Origin: a virus
DNA length: 20,147 bases
Reading direction: 5' to 3' (one strand)
IMG/VR virus record: IMGVR_UViG_3300048804_000015
Span: 1-20,147 of that record
Program-made: the position numbers and the translations under genes
The notes under the pieces: model-generated
The model's database searches: none
What the model was told of the DNA's origin: nothing
The model's input: only the letters and a program-made list of their open reading frames with translations
Shown: one piece after another, positions 14,422-20,003 of the stretch
Layout: the number at the start of each line of letters is the position of its first letter
Numbering within the stretch: the first letter of the stretch is position 1

Positions 14422-14972
14422 AGGGGACCGGGGAAGTGAACCTTTCCCCTGCAGCCGATAATCGGGGCATAACAATCTTAAATTTGACGCAATCCCCGGT
14501 CCTTCGTCTAAACACCGCCAACGCTTACGCCGGTGCTAGAAATTGGGCCATTGGAACCAATCAGTATGACTTTGGCGATCTTGTTATTTGGCAATCCCAG
14601 GCAAAAGGCGGGGATGCTTCTGGCAGTTCCACCGGTACACCTAGATTGTATATCAATCCTTCTGGAAACCTTGTCATCGGTGGCACGTCTGCTCAGGCTG
14701 GCTACGAACTAACGGTCTATAACGATGTCTATGTAGTAGGAGACGTTGGTTGTGCAACCGTCACTGATCATACTCCCTTCCCAAAAGACAAACAAGAGGC
14801 TTATGCCGCCGTATTGTCGTTGACCGGGAAGAAGGGGAAGGTAGAGCACGACAAACTACATCCGTTTATTGCAAGTCGGGGCGGGAGAAATTTATCAGCT
14901 CTTGTCTCAGCGCAGAACGAAATTATCAAAGACCTGATGACTCGAATTAATGCCCTGGAGAATATACAATAG
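14367..14972 (+). CDS. Orphan tail fibre C-terminal part (second fibre tip)
   Basis: The first 22 codons of this frame are antisense to the recombinase-like remnant and look random. From about 14436 the product is fibre-like: SPAADNRGITILNLTQSPVL, RLNTANAYAGARNWAIGTNQ, PRLYINPSGNLVIGGTSAQA, then YNDVYVVGDVGCATVTDHTP. It ends in a fibre-end domain with LSLTGKKGKVEHDKLHPF and a coiled coil (IIKDLMTRINALENI), not the S74 type of the large fibre. GTG 14436 has GAGGGGA nine bases upstream and would give 178 residues, so a truncated but expressed protein is possible. The missing N-terminal attachment part says that this is the 3' end of a former fibre gene, or an alternative tip. Its ending domain may act as another kind of chaperone or trimerisation unit. 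Confidence 0.7.
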   Translation: MRVSTRVCERRRRSAWAREGTGEVNLSPAADNRGITILNLTQSPVLRLNTANAYAGARNWAIGTNQYDFGDLVIWQSQAKGGDASGSSTGTPRLYINPSGNLVIGGTSAQAGYELTVYNDVYVVGDVGCATVTDHTPFPKDKQEAYAAVLSLTGKKGKVEHDKLHPFIASRGGRNLSALVSAQNEIIKDLMTRINALENIQ

Positions 14973-14988
14973 AGTATAATTAGTCCAC

Positions 14989-15017
14989 AACCGGCGTGAG
15001 CCGAAGGCGAAAGCATA
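14989..15017. repeat. Intergenic motif copy C (AACCGGCGTGA)
   Basis: AACCGGCGTGA at 14989-14999 recurs at 16517-16527 and, with changes, at 13967-13974. In this copy CGGC-GTGA-GCCG can form a small hairpin closed by a GNRA-type loop. It lies between the orphan fibre tip and the next gene, with TATAAT at 14975-14980 just upstream but no matching -35. Confidence 0.5.
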
Positions 15018-15034
15018 GTAGAAATGGATACGAA

Positions 15035-15256
15035 ATGGCAAAAGGTAAGAACTTTAGTCCAGAAAGTAAAATCCCGCAACCGAAATCGAACAAGGAATTG
15101 TGCGTGGAAGAAATCAATACCATCCTACATAAACACAATTGCCGCTTAGTCACGGTGCCGGTAGGTGCAATCTCGGAAGGCGGGCAGTTTGAATACCGAT
15201 CCGCTGAAATTCGCATCGAAGAAAATCCACCCCGGCCAGAACCGCCGAAGGAATAA
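15035..15256 (+). CDS. Small conserved-looking protein of unknown function
   Basis: 73 residues from ATG 15035; an in-frame GTG at 14996 lies inside the intergenic motif and is a less likely start. The sequence is basic at the start (AKGKNFSPESKIPQPKSNKE), has a central part LCVEEINTILHKHNCRLVTV with alternating hydrophobics that reads as helix then strand (helix-strand-strand), and ends in a proline/glutamate tail (IEENPPRPEPPKE). No membrane segment. It is followed one base later by the endolysin gene, so it is co-translated with it. It may be a small regulator or accessory protein of late phage operons; the family is not recognised. Confidence 0.6.
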   Translation: MAKGKNFSPESKIPQPKSNKELCVEEINTILHKHNCRLVTVPVGAISEGGQFEYRSAEIRIEENPPRPEPPKE

Positions 15257-15257
15257 T

Positions 15258-16235
15258 GTGAAAATATCCGGGCCGCTCGTTGTTGATGTTTCGCTTTACG
15301 ACCACCACCTGAACATCCAGGAACTTTTGGACGGGGGTGTAGTCTCGGTTATTCTTGGCCTGTATCGTCAATGGAAAAGCGGTGTGGCCACATTACACGA
15401 CAACTGCAAGCGCATCATTGACCAGATTTCCCCAAGTCCGCTAATCCTGCAAACCTACAAATATTACTATCCGCAGGAAGATCCCATCAAAGATGCGGAC
15501 TGGTTCGTTGACACCATGAAGGAATACCCGGTAAAATTTGCGTGGGCAGACCTGGAAGAACACGGAAGTGTAATGTCCCAGAAACTCCGCTCGGAGCAAA
15601 ACCGCCGATTTACAGCGCAACTCTATTCTCGCTTTACAAATGTGGGGGTCTATACCAGAAAATCATACGTGGAAGAATATGCCCCCGAAATGGACTTGTG
15701 GCTAGGCAAATATCCCACCTGGGTTGCACACTACGGACGTGGCCCGATGAAGAACGGGAAACAAGACGTGCAGAATATATCCTGGAAGGAGTTGAAAGCC
15801 AACTGGCTTCCCGACTATCCTGTTCTGGTTCCGAGCGGAGCAAAGAAATTTGTCGGTCACCAGTTTACCGGAAGTAATCCCGATATAGGATTCTTTCGTC
15901 TTCCGGGTGTATACAATCAATATGCTCCATTCTGGCCCAACGGTGGGAGAATGGCGCTTGATATATCGGTATTCACGCCGCAGTTCATAGACTCAATAGG
16001 AAATGCCTCTAATCAGCCCCCCACGCCACTACAAGATCCGCAGCCTACCCCAAGCGCTGATTATGTCGTAGTTCCAGCCGCCATAAATGTGCGCAGTGGG
16101 CCTGCTTCGACATACAAGCTGATTGGTATTGCCAAATGTGGCGATATTCTGCAAGTTACACCGGTTCGAGAGAATGGATACGCAAAACTAACCAATGATA
16201 CGTGGGTCTACGCAGCCTATCTCAAAATCAAGTAA
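15258..16235 (+). CDS. Endolysin: GH25 lysozyme with C-terminal SH3b domain
   Basis: I chose GTG 15258, one base after the preceding stop and with AAGGA at 15249-15253; the frame is open upstream but only through the previous gene. The 325-residue product cuts peptidoglycan between N-acetylmuramic acid and N-acetylglucosamine. Residues 8-15 VVDVSLYD carry Asp10, and WADLEEH (96-102) gives the Asp98-x-Glu100 pair; both match the catalytic acids of GH25 lysozymes. LGKYPTWVAHY, KKFVGHQFTGS and ALDISVF are further GH25 barrel strands. A Pro-rich linker (about 252-266, PPTPLQDPQPTPSAD) leads to an SH3b wall-binding domain with AAINVRSGPASTYKLIG. No signal peptide, so export needs a holin. Two small membrane proteins follow directly. 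Confidence 0.93.
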   Translation: MKISGPLVVDVSLYDHHLNIQELLDGGVVSVILGLYRQWKSGVATLHDNCKRIIDQISPSPLILQTYKYYYPQEDPIKDADWFVDTMKEYPVKFAWADLEEHGSVMSQKLRSEQNRRFTAQLYSRFTNVGVYTRKSYVEEYAPEMDLWLGKYPTWVAHYGRGPMKNGKQDVQNISWKELKANWLPDYPVLVPSGAKKFVGHQFTGSNPDIGFFRLPGVYNQYAPFWPNGGRMALDISVFTPQFIDSIGNASNQPPTPLQDPQPTPSADYVVVPAAINVRSGPASTYKLIGIAKCGDILQVTPVRENGYAKLTNDTWVYAAYLKIK

Positions 16236-16244
16236 GAGGTGAAC

Positions 16245-16505
16245 ATGAACGACACAGCCACTAACTCAATTTCCATCATCAAGCAATATTTAGAGCAGGG
16301 GAAGAAAATTCCCGTCGGACTGAAGGACGATTTGCTTTTTGGCGCATTGTTGAATATTTACGAAGTGCAAGAATGTCAGGGACGGTCTATTTCTGGAATG
16401 CGACCCTGGGTTGGGTTGGTCAGGTGGGGCGCAACTATCCTCGGAGCGGCAATTATATTGCTGCTTTTGTCAATGCTTACGCACACGTTCACTTGGCCGT
16501 TTTAG
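16245..16505 (+). CDS. Small membrane protein with one C-terminal helix (lysis-associated)
   Basis: 86 residues from ATG 16245, with AGAGGTGA at 16234-16241; GTG 16239 two codons earlier is possible but lies inside the ribosome site. The N-terminal 50 residues are soluble and charged (SIIKQYLEQGKKIPVGLKDD), then WVGLVRWGATILGAAIILLL forms one membrane helix before the end HTFTWPF. A soluble N-terminal domain with a C-terminal anchor resembles hemolysin-XhlA-like and other accessory lysis proteins. Its place between endolysin and the three-helix holin candidate supports a lysis function (anti-holin, or second holin component). Confidence 0.68.
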   Translation: MNDTATNSISIIKQYLEQGKKIPVGLKDDLLFGALLNIYEVQECQGRSISGMRPWVGLVRWGATILGAAIILLLLSMLTHTFTWPF

Positions 16506-16516
16506 TGGTAAAATTC

Positions 16517-16540
16517 AACCGGCGTGAAGATTGCCAATTC
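16517..16540. repeat. Intergenic motif copy B
   Basis: AACCGGCGTGAAG then ATTGCCAATTC, in the 105-base gap between the two membrane-protein genes. It shares both halves with copy A and the first half with copy C. TAAAAT at 16509-16514 precedes it, echoing the TATAAT upstream of copy C. Confidence 0.5.
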
Positions 16541-16610
16541 CCCGAAAGCGGAGCTTAGGGTAAACATGGACGGCACGTCAATTCTCCCACCTACCAGAAA
16601 GGAATGAAAC

Positions 16611-16889
16611 ATGGATAATCCAATTCTCACCGTTGCGTTCATCGTCATGATTACCAGCTTCTTCAAAAAGCAACTGGCACTCACCGGATGGAAGGTGCTG
16701 CTCGCGGCTTTCGTCGTTGCTCTGGTCGTCGGACTGGTCCCGGTTGCTATCGCGGCATTCCCGACCATTGCTTCCTGGCTAGCGGCCATCCTGAATGTAA
16801 TCGTTTTATTCTTGACGGCTGCCGGGTCAATGGACTTTATTATTGCCGTGAGAACAACCACGAAGCCACCCGAACCCGGAATAAAATAA
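16611..16889 (+). CDS. Holin-like protein with three membrane segments
   Basis: 92 residues, ribosome site AAAGGAA (16599-16605). Hydrophobic segments are ILTVAFIVMITSFF (about 5-18), VLLAAFVVALVVGLVPVAIA (about 29-48) and TIASWLAAILNVIVLFLTAA (about 52-71), with lysines at the first loop (KKQLALTGWK) and a short charged tail. Such a size and topology fit phage holins, which open the membrane to let the endolysin out. The endolysin and another membrane protein lie directly upstream. A terminator follows at 16927-16956, closing the structural-lysis transcript. Confidence 0.78.
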   Translation: MDNPILTVAFIVMITSFFKKQLALTGWKVLLAAFVVALVVGLVPVAIAAFPTIASWLAAILNVIVLFLTAAGSMDFIIAVRTTTKPPEPGIK

Positions 16890-16926
16890 TCTGAAACACT
16901 ACCGGAAGTCACAATTGAACGGATAC

Positions 16927-16956
16927 GACCCTGGCGTTCTGCCAGGGTCTCTTTTT
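16927..16956 (+). terminator. Rho-independent terminator behind the lysis genes
   Basis: GACCCTGGC (16927-16935) and GCCAGGGTC (16941-16949) form a perfect nine-pair stem with a GTTCT loop, followed by TCTTTTT. The next ribosome site (GAGGAGG, 16957-16963) starts right behind the T-run. Confidence 0.88.
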
Positions 16957-16967
16957 GAGGAGGCACC

Positions 16968-17786
16968 TTGTCAACCATCACAGCAATTGTTACAGACACG
17001 CATATAGGAAGTTACACCGCTCTATCCTTGCACGAGTGGAATTGCGATACCGGCTTGGTTAACACGGACGGAACCCCCATCTATCACAAGTATCAAGCAA
17101 CCATAGCACAAGACTGGATTTACGATTGCTGGCTTGATTTTTGGGGGTATGTAAAGAAATTGGCCGGGAAAAAACATCGGATCGTTGTAAAACATTTGGG
17201 GGATGTGATAGATGGATTTCACCCAAGATATATTCAAGCAATTCCAAACGTGGGCGACCAAAAGGGAATGGCGATTGAATTGCTCAAGCCTATCGTAAAT
17301 ATGGCCGACTCGTTTTACATCATCCGGGGTACAGAGTGCCACGTAGGAGAGGCTGGTCAGGACGAAATGGAGATTGCCAGAGAGCTGGGCGTTCCGTGTA
17401 TTTGGGAAGGAATATTCGACATCGATGGATTGATTATTGACTGTGCTCATCACGGACGAGCTAGTAAGCGCGCGTGGACTTCTTCATCGGCAGGAATAGC
17501 GGCTGAGGCGATACACGATGCTGTAACAGATAGGCCCCCAAGAATTCCGCCGCGGTATGTCTTTCGTGGACACATGCACTTGATAGACGATAGTGGAGAG
17601 AAAGTTTCTGGCACGCGGGCATTGAGTCTTCCGTCGTGGGAACTAAAGAATGGATTAGGCCATCGTCTTGAGTCGGGTAAACGTGCCGACATTGGAGGGC
17701 TTATAATTTTGCCAAACGGGGAACTTGATCTATCCCACCTGCGCTATTTCGCCGCCCCTGGACAGAGAAAGGTTACTAAAATATGA
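16968..17786 (+). CDS. Calcineurin-like metallophosphoesterase
   Basis: 272 residues, starting at TTG 16968 four bases behind GAGGAGG; no ATG lies nearby. All metal-binding motifs of the family are there in order: Asp10-x-His12 (VTDTHIG), Gly-Asp79-x-x-Asp82 (HLGDVIDG), a changed Gly-Asn-His-Glu block as RGTECH (120-125), CAHHG (159-163) and Gly-His202-x-His204 (RGHMHL). The GNH(E/D) motif being GTECH is unusual: the asparagine seems replaced and the histidine (125) moved by an inserted residue. Such enzymes hydrolyse phosphomono- or diesters with two metal ions; phage versions may act on nucleic acid or nucleotides. The gene lies behind the lysis terminator and overlaps the next gene by ATGA. 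Substrate unknown. Confidence 0.85.
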   Translation: MSTITAIVTDTHIGSYTALSLHEWNCDTGLVNTDGTPIYHKYQATIAQDWIYDCWLDFWGYVKKLAGKKHRIVVKHLGDVIDGFHPRYIQAIPNVGDQKGMAIELLKPIVNMADSFYIIRGTECHVGEAGQDEMEIARELGVPCIWEGIFDIDGLIIDCAHHGRASKRAWTSSSAGIAAEAIHDAVTDRPPRIPPRYVFRGHMHLIDDSGEKVSGTRALSLPSWELKNGLGHRLESGKRADIGGLIILPNGELDLSHLRYFAAPGQRKVTKI

Positions 17787-18088
17787 GCAACCCAATAAAC
17801 GATGCTTTGACAAATGGTATAGCGAGACAAACCACCGAAGACGATTTGACTAAAGCTCTTTACGATACCGCTTTACTCGACCGCGCCGTGTGCGAATCAA
17901 CTAAATCCATCCCGCCCATGCGCCCCGCTGGATACGGAATTCTCGCGTCCGAACTGGCAGCGGCGAAGTCATGTGGAGAATCGTCGGCCCGTAAGTGGCT
18001 GAAACAGAACGGGTGGAAAAGCCAGACAATGCGCTATCCGTCCGAGACGGGCAAGATGGTGCATGGGCAGGTTTTTACGCCAGAATAA
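17783..18088 (+). CDS. Small helix-turn-helix-like protein
   Basis: 101 residues starting in the ATGA overlap with the phosphoesterase gene. The first half (NDALTNGIARQTTEDDLTKA) is helical; residues about 51-72 (LASELAAAKSCGESSARKWL) read as a helix-turn-helix: an L-A-x-E-L first helix, a turn and a S-A-x-K-W-L recognition helix, followed by NGWKSQTMRYPSETGKMVHG, a likely wing. This suggests a winged-helix DNA-binding protein or the DNA-binding part of a packaging or regulatory protein. It is the last rightward gene. I do not recognise a named family. Confidence 0.62.
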   Translation: MSNPINDALTNGIARQTTEDDLTKALYDTALLDRAVCESTKSIPPMRPAGYGILASELAAAKSCGESSARKWLKQNGWKSQTMRYPSETGKMVHGQVFTPE

Positions 18089-18107
18089 ACCGTATCACAA
18101 ACGCTAT

Positions 18108-18139
18108 ACAAAAGCACAGGCCCCGTTGAGGTCGGGGCC
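18108..18139 (-). terminator. Terminator for the leftward genes
   Basis: GGCCCCG (18119-18125) and CGGGGCC (18133-18139) form a seven-pair stem around TTGAGGT. Read on the minus strand it is followed by TGTGCTTTTGT, a moderate T-tract; on the plus strand no T-run follows. It therefore ends leftward transcription, between two converging gene blocks. Confidence 0.65.
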
Positions 18140-18202
18140 CGGCTGGCGATATGCTCATACCTCCAGTTTAGTTTGGGAGGAGGCGGTTTCGCCTTCGGTG
18201 TG

Positions 18203-18211
18203 ATTATAGCA
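18203..18211 (-). promoter_or_regulatory. Possible extended -10 promoter facing left
   Basis: On the minus strand TGcTATAAT (18211 to 18203) is a perfect extended -10 element; no good -35 is seen. A transcript from here would run about 90 bases to the hairpin at 18119-18139. Alone it is weak evidence. Confidence 0.3.
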
Positions 18212-18233
18212 CAGTTCCCCGCTTCCGAAAAGT

Positions 18234-18482
18234 TTAGCGGCTGTGCGAGACATTCCCGCCACACGTTTTACATTCGTAATCCTTGTCCCCAAACTCTGAT
18301 TTTCCGCACCTACAAGCGCCCAATGTTGCGCGCGGAGGGTTGAGCAGCTTCACCAACATCTCAACCGGCACTTCTACATGGTAATTACCGTTGCGGTTTG
18401 CTTTGTACCGGATTTCCACAGTCTTCCCGTCGTCCGATACGCTTATGTCGTCTGCGTCTATTACTTCATACTGTTCGATCAT
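18234..18482 (-). CDS. Small zinc-ribbon-like protein
   Basis: 82 residues, its ATG overlapping the stop of the upstream gene by ATGA. The first 50 residues form strands and a helix (YEVIDADDISVSDDGKTVEI, then NGNYHVEVPVEMLVKLL). The C-terminus has two cysteine pairs, C-R-C-G and C-K-T-C-G-G (ACRCGKSEFG, YECKTCGGN), spaced like a small zinc ribbon. Such phage proteins often touch nucleic acids or host RNA polymerase, but nothing specific can be claimed. It is the last gene of the leftward block, ending 95 bases before the terminator hairpin. Confidence 0.68.
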   Translation of the reverse strand: MIEQYEVIDADDISVSDDGKTVEIRYKANRNGNYHVEVPVEMLVKLLNPPRATLGACRCGKSEFGDKDYECKTCGGNVSHSR

Positions 18483-18724
18483 AGTTGCATCTCCTCGGCT
18501 ACAAATCTTTCCCGGATCGTGTACTCTTTATCTCCGATTCGGTACACCGTTCCCGCCTCGTACAAATGCTTTGTGAGTCGCCATTCTTCCTTCCCCATGC
18601 TATCAAATCCCGCCATTGTTGGCTGCCGTATCCAGACCTGTTTGGTATTTCGGTAGCATTTGGTTATGTCGTAACCACGAGAGGGCAATGGCTTCTTGCT
18701 TCTGTGGGGTCTACGGGTTGTCAT
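18479..18724 (-). CDS. Small basic protein of unknown function
   Basis: 81 residues from the ATG at 18724, which lies inside the end of the upstream gene (14 bases overlap). The frame stays open to 18793 but that part only mirrors the upstream gene. The N-terminus is strongly basic (TTRRPHRSKKPLPSRGYD), the middle has QVWIRQPTMAGFDSMGKEEW, and the end is a strand-helix part (GTVYRIGDKEYTIRERFVAE). The ribosome site is poor, so translation probably depends on coupling. No known family. Confidence 0.58.
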   Translation of the reverse strand: MTTRRPHRSKKPLPSRGYDITKCYRNTKQVWIRQPTMAGFDSMGKEEWRLTKHLYEAGTVYRIGDKEYTIRERFVAEEMQL

Positions 18725-18902
18725 GAGAATTATTTCTGGCAAGAACAAACCAGTCCATGTCAAACCATTTTGGTTCTTTCCAAATTCCAACAACGCGAAC
18801 CATAAAACCCGTAGCGCAATGGTCTCGTCTTATTTTATCAACAATAACAATTTGGCCCTTTTTCATTTTATAATTGTAGTCTTTGCGAACCTTTAGCTCC
18901 AT
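18711..18902 (-). CDS. Small SH3-like barrel protein of unknown function
   Basis: 63 residues; on the minus strand GAGAGGATGA precedes the ATG at 18902. The core KKGQIVIVDKIRRDHCATGF, MVRVVGIWKEPKWFD is a run of short strands like a small SH3-type barrel (K-K-G-x-x-V-x-V ... V-R-V-V-x). Its C-terminus overlaps the start of the next gene. It belongs to the leftward operon. Function unknown. Confidence 0.6.
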   Translation of the reverse strand: MELKVRKDYNYKMKKGQIVIVDKIRRDHCATGFMVRVVGIWKEPKWFDMDWFVLARNNSHDNP

Positions 18903-18925
18903 GGATTCATCCTCTCTCTAATTCT

Positions 18926-19366
18926 CTATGCAATATATTCTGCATACTTGCCCGTGGAATATCTATCACCGTTTTCTTGCAGGTCTTGGGTGTGTTTGCC
19001 CAATCGTTTCCGTGCTGCCAGTGCCGCGATTGCGTTGACCAGAGACCCCGGCCTCCATACCGTAAAAGGGGCAAGTCCATTGTGCTTTACCAGGTATTTG
19101 TCGAATTCTTCCCGGTATTCTTTGAGCAGATCATCTATCCTGAATTCGCTTGCGGCGATATTGAGTTCTCGCAAAGAGACCAGCCAATCAGTTCCGCGTC
19201 CCTTCTTCTTCCCGCGTGCAAACGGTGGCGGCTCAAATCCCCATAGTTGACAAAATGCGGTCAGGGCGGGCCAGACATCCTCGGGATAGTTGCTGATGTC
19301 GTAACGATTCACCCCTACCTCAATAAGTGCTTTGCGAATTGGTGTATTGGGTATGCCTTGTTTCAT
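18926..19366 (-). CDS. Leftward-operon protein, possibly replication-related
   Basis: 146 residues with an excellent minus-strand ribosome site (AAAGGAAATGAGGA) before ATG 19366. N-terminal residues TPIRKALIEVGVNRYDISNY, then EDVWPALTAFCQLWGFEPPP resemble short helices of a winged-helix-like part; a basic loop (ARGKKKGRGTDWL) follows; then helices SLRELNIAASEFRIDDLLKE and finally FTVWRPGSLVNAIAALAARK. The W-x-x-x-x-x-x-x-x-x-G-F ... T-V-x-x-P-G-S-L-V-N-A-I pattern reminds me of small replication-initiation or helicase-loader-like proteins of phages, but this is a loose likeness and I give no symbol. The gap of 58 bases upstream holds an inverted repeat that may be an operator. Confidence 0.62.
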   Translation of the reverse strand: MKQGIPNTPIRKALIEVGVNRYDISNYPEDVWPALTAFCQLWGFEPPPFARGKKKGRGTDWLVSLRELNIAASEFRIDDLLKEYREEFDKYLVKHNGLAPFTVWRPGSLVNAIAALAARKRLGKHTQDLQENGDRYSTGKYAEYIA

Positions 19367-19387
19367 TCCTCATTTCCTTTCGTGTGT

Positions 19388-19416
19388 CCGTTTCGCGTCT
19401 AAACTTTATGAAACGG
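19388..19416. promoter_or_regulatory. Inverted repeat in the leftward operon gap
   Basis: CCGTTTC (19388-19394) and GAAACGG (19410-19416) are perfect arms separated by 15 bases, and a smaller GTTT/AAAC pair lies inside. It fills the only sizeable gap (19367-19424) of the leftward block, just before the ribosome site of the 146-residue gene. It may be a protein-binding site or an mRNA hairpin. Confidence 0.45.
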
Positions 19417-19424
19417 GGAGGGCG

Positions 19425-19730
19425 TTACTCGTTATCGGCGTAGCACAGGTCCGGAATATCCCGTTCATGTGGCTCCACGGCCTTAGTCCACACACATTCT
19501 GCGAGCCAGGTGGCGGCGGAATGATTGTCGCCAATCTTGCCCCAGTTGTTATATTCTTCAAGCATTCCTCGCGCTTTGTCCAGGGCGACGCGAAGTTGGA
19601 CAATGGTTGCGCGAAGTTGGACAAATTCGGCGGCGACGTCTCGCAATATATCGGCTTGATTGTGTCGCCCCTCCTTGTCCAGGGATACAGCGGCTTTCTC
19701 CAAGACGTTCGCATAATTTATTTCGCTCAT
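19425..19730 (-). CDS. Coiled-coil small protein, paralogue of its upstream neighbour
   Basis: 101 residues from ATG 19730, preceded on the minus strand by AAGAGGAAAA; the frame is open further up only through the neighbour. The centre is a coiled coil with a repeated heptad (VQLRATI, VQLRVAL), made by a 21-base near-duplication. Then LDKARGMLEEYNNWGKIGDN, WLAECVWTKAVE follow, which align with LDKARNLIGYIVKYYDETVD, LWLVAAIAWVQK of the next gene to the right. Start and end share an ATGA overlap with that neighbour. Role unknown; gene duplication within an early operon is the likely origin. Confidence 0.62.
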   Translation of the reverse strand: MSEINYANVLEKAAVSLDKEGRHNQADILRDVAAEFVQLRATIVQLRVALDKARGMLEEYNNWGKIGDNHSAATWLAECVWTKAVEPHERDIPDLCYADNE

Positions 19731-19755
19731 TTTTCCTCTTCTTTCTGCACCCAGG
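19725..19755. repeat. 31-base junction repeat, copy 1
   Basis: This 31-base stretch matches 27 of 31 positions of 19973-20003. Each copy contains, on the minus strand, the last codons of one small gene (QKEEEK in both), the ribosome site and the ATGAGC start of the following gene. Confidence 0.7.
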
Positions 19756-19978
19756 CTATGGCAGCGACCAACCATAGGTAGTAGTCAACCGTTTCGTCGT
19801 AATACTTTACGATATAACCAATCAAGTTCCGCGCTTTGTCCAAATCGGCGCGCAGTTTCGCCAGTTCGTCCACCCGTTCAGTGTATCCGCAATCGCAATA
19901 CTTCAAATCGTCCGTACACATGAGACGACAGGTACACATTTCGTCGTGGCGCTTTACAAACTCATCAAGGTTGCTCAT
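19727..19978 (-). CDS. Coiled-coil small protein with cysteine cluster
   Basis: 83 residues from ATG 19978, in ATGA overlap with the partial gene to its right and ending in ATGA overlap with the gene to its left. Residues about 14-31 carry a cysteine cluster (CTCRLMCTDDLKYCDCGY, C-x-C-x3-C then C-x-C) that may bind zinc. A coiled coil (VDELAKLRADLDKARNLIGY) and a hydrophobic Trp-rich segment (YYLWLVAAIAWVQ) follow, ending KEEEK. The last residues are the same as those of its right-hand neighbour because the coding 3' end also holds the ribosome site for the next gene. Function unknown. Confidence 0.62.
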   Translation of the reverse strand: MSNLDEFVKRHDEMCTCRLMCTDDLKYCDCGYTERVDELAKLRADLDKARNLIGYIVKYYDETVDYYLWLVAAIAWVQKEEEK

Positions 19979-20003
19979 TTTTCTTCTTCCTTCTGGGCCC
20001 AGG
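19973..20003. repeat. 31-base junction repeat, copy 2
   Basis: Partner of 19725-19755, exactly 248 bases away. Differences are at the ribosome site (GAAGAA against GAAGAGG) and two bases in the Trp-Ala/Val codons. Confidence 0.7.

Noticed and set aside
10761-14972. Diversity-generating retroelement at the fibre genes
   Set aside because: No reverse transcriptase gene and no template/variable repeat pair with adenine-specific changes was seen; the two fibre ends are different domains, not near-identical repeats.
14975-14980. TATAAT as a rightward promoter
   Set aside because: No -35 element at 16-18 bases upstream and no extended -10; reported only as context of the repeated motif.
18080-18170. 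27-codon leftward open frame behind GGAGG near 18165
   Set aside because: The ribosome site is only one base from the ATG, the frame runs through the terminator hairpin, and the peptide has no sense.
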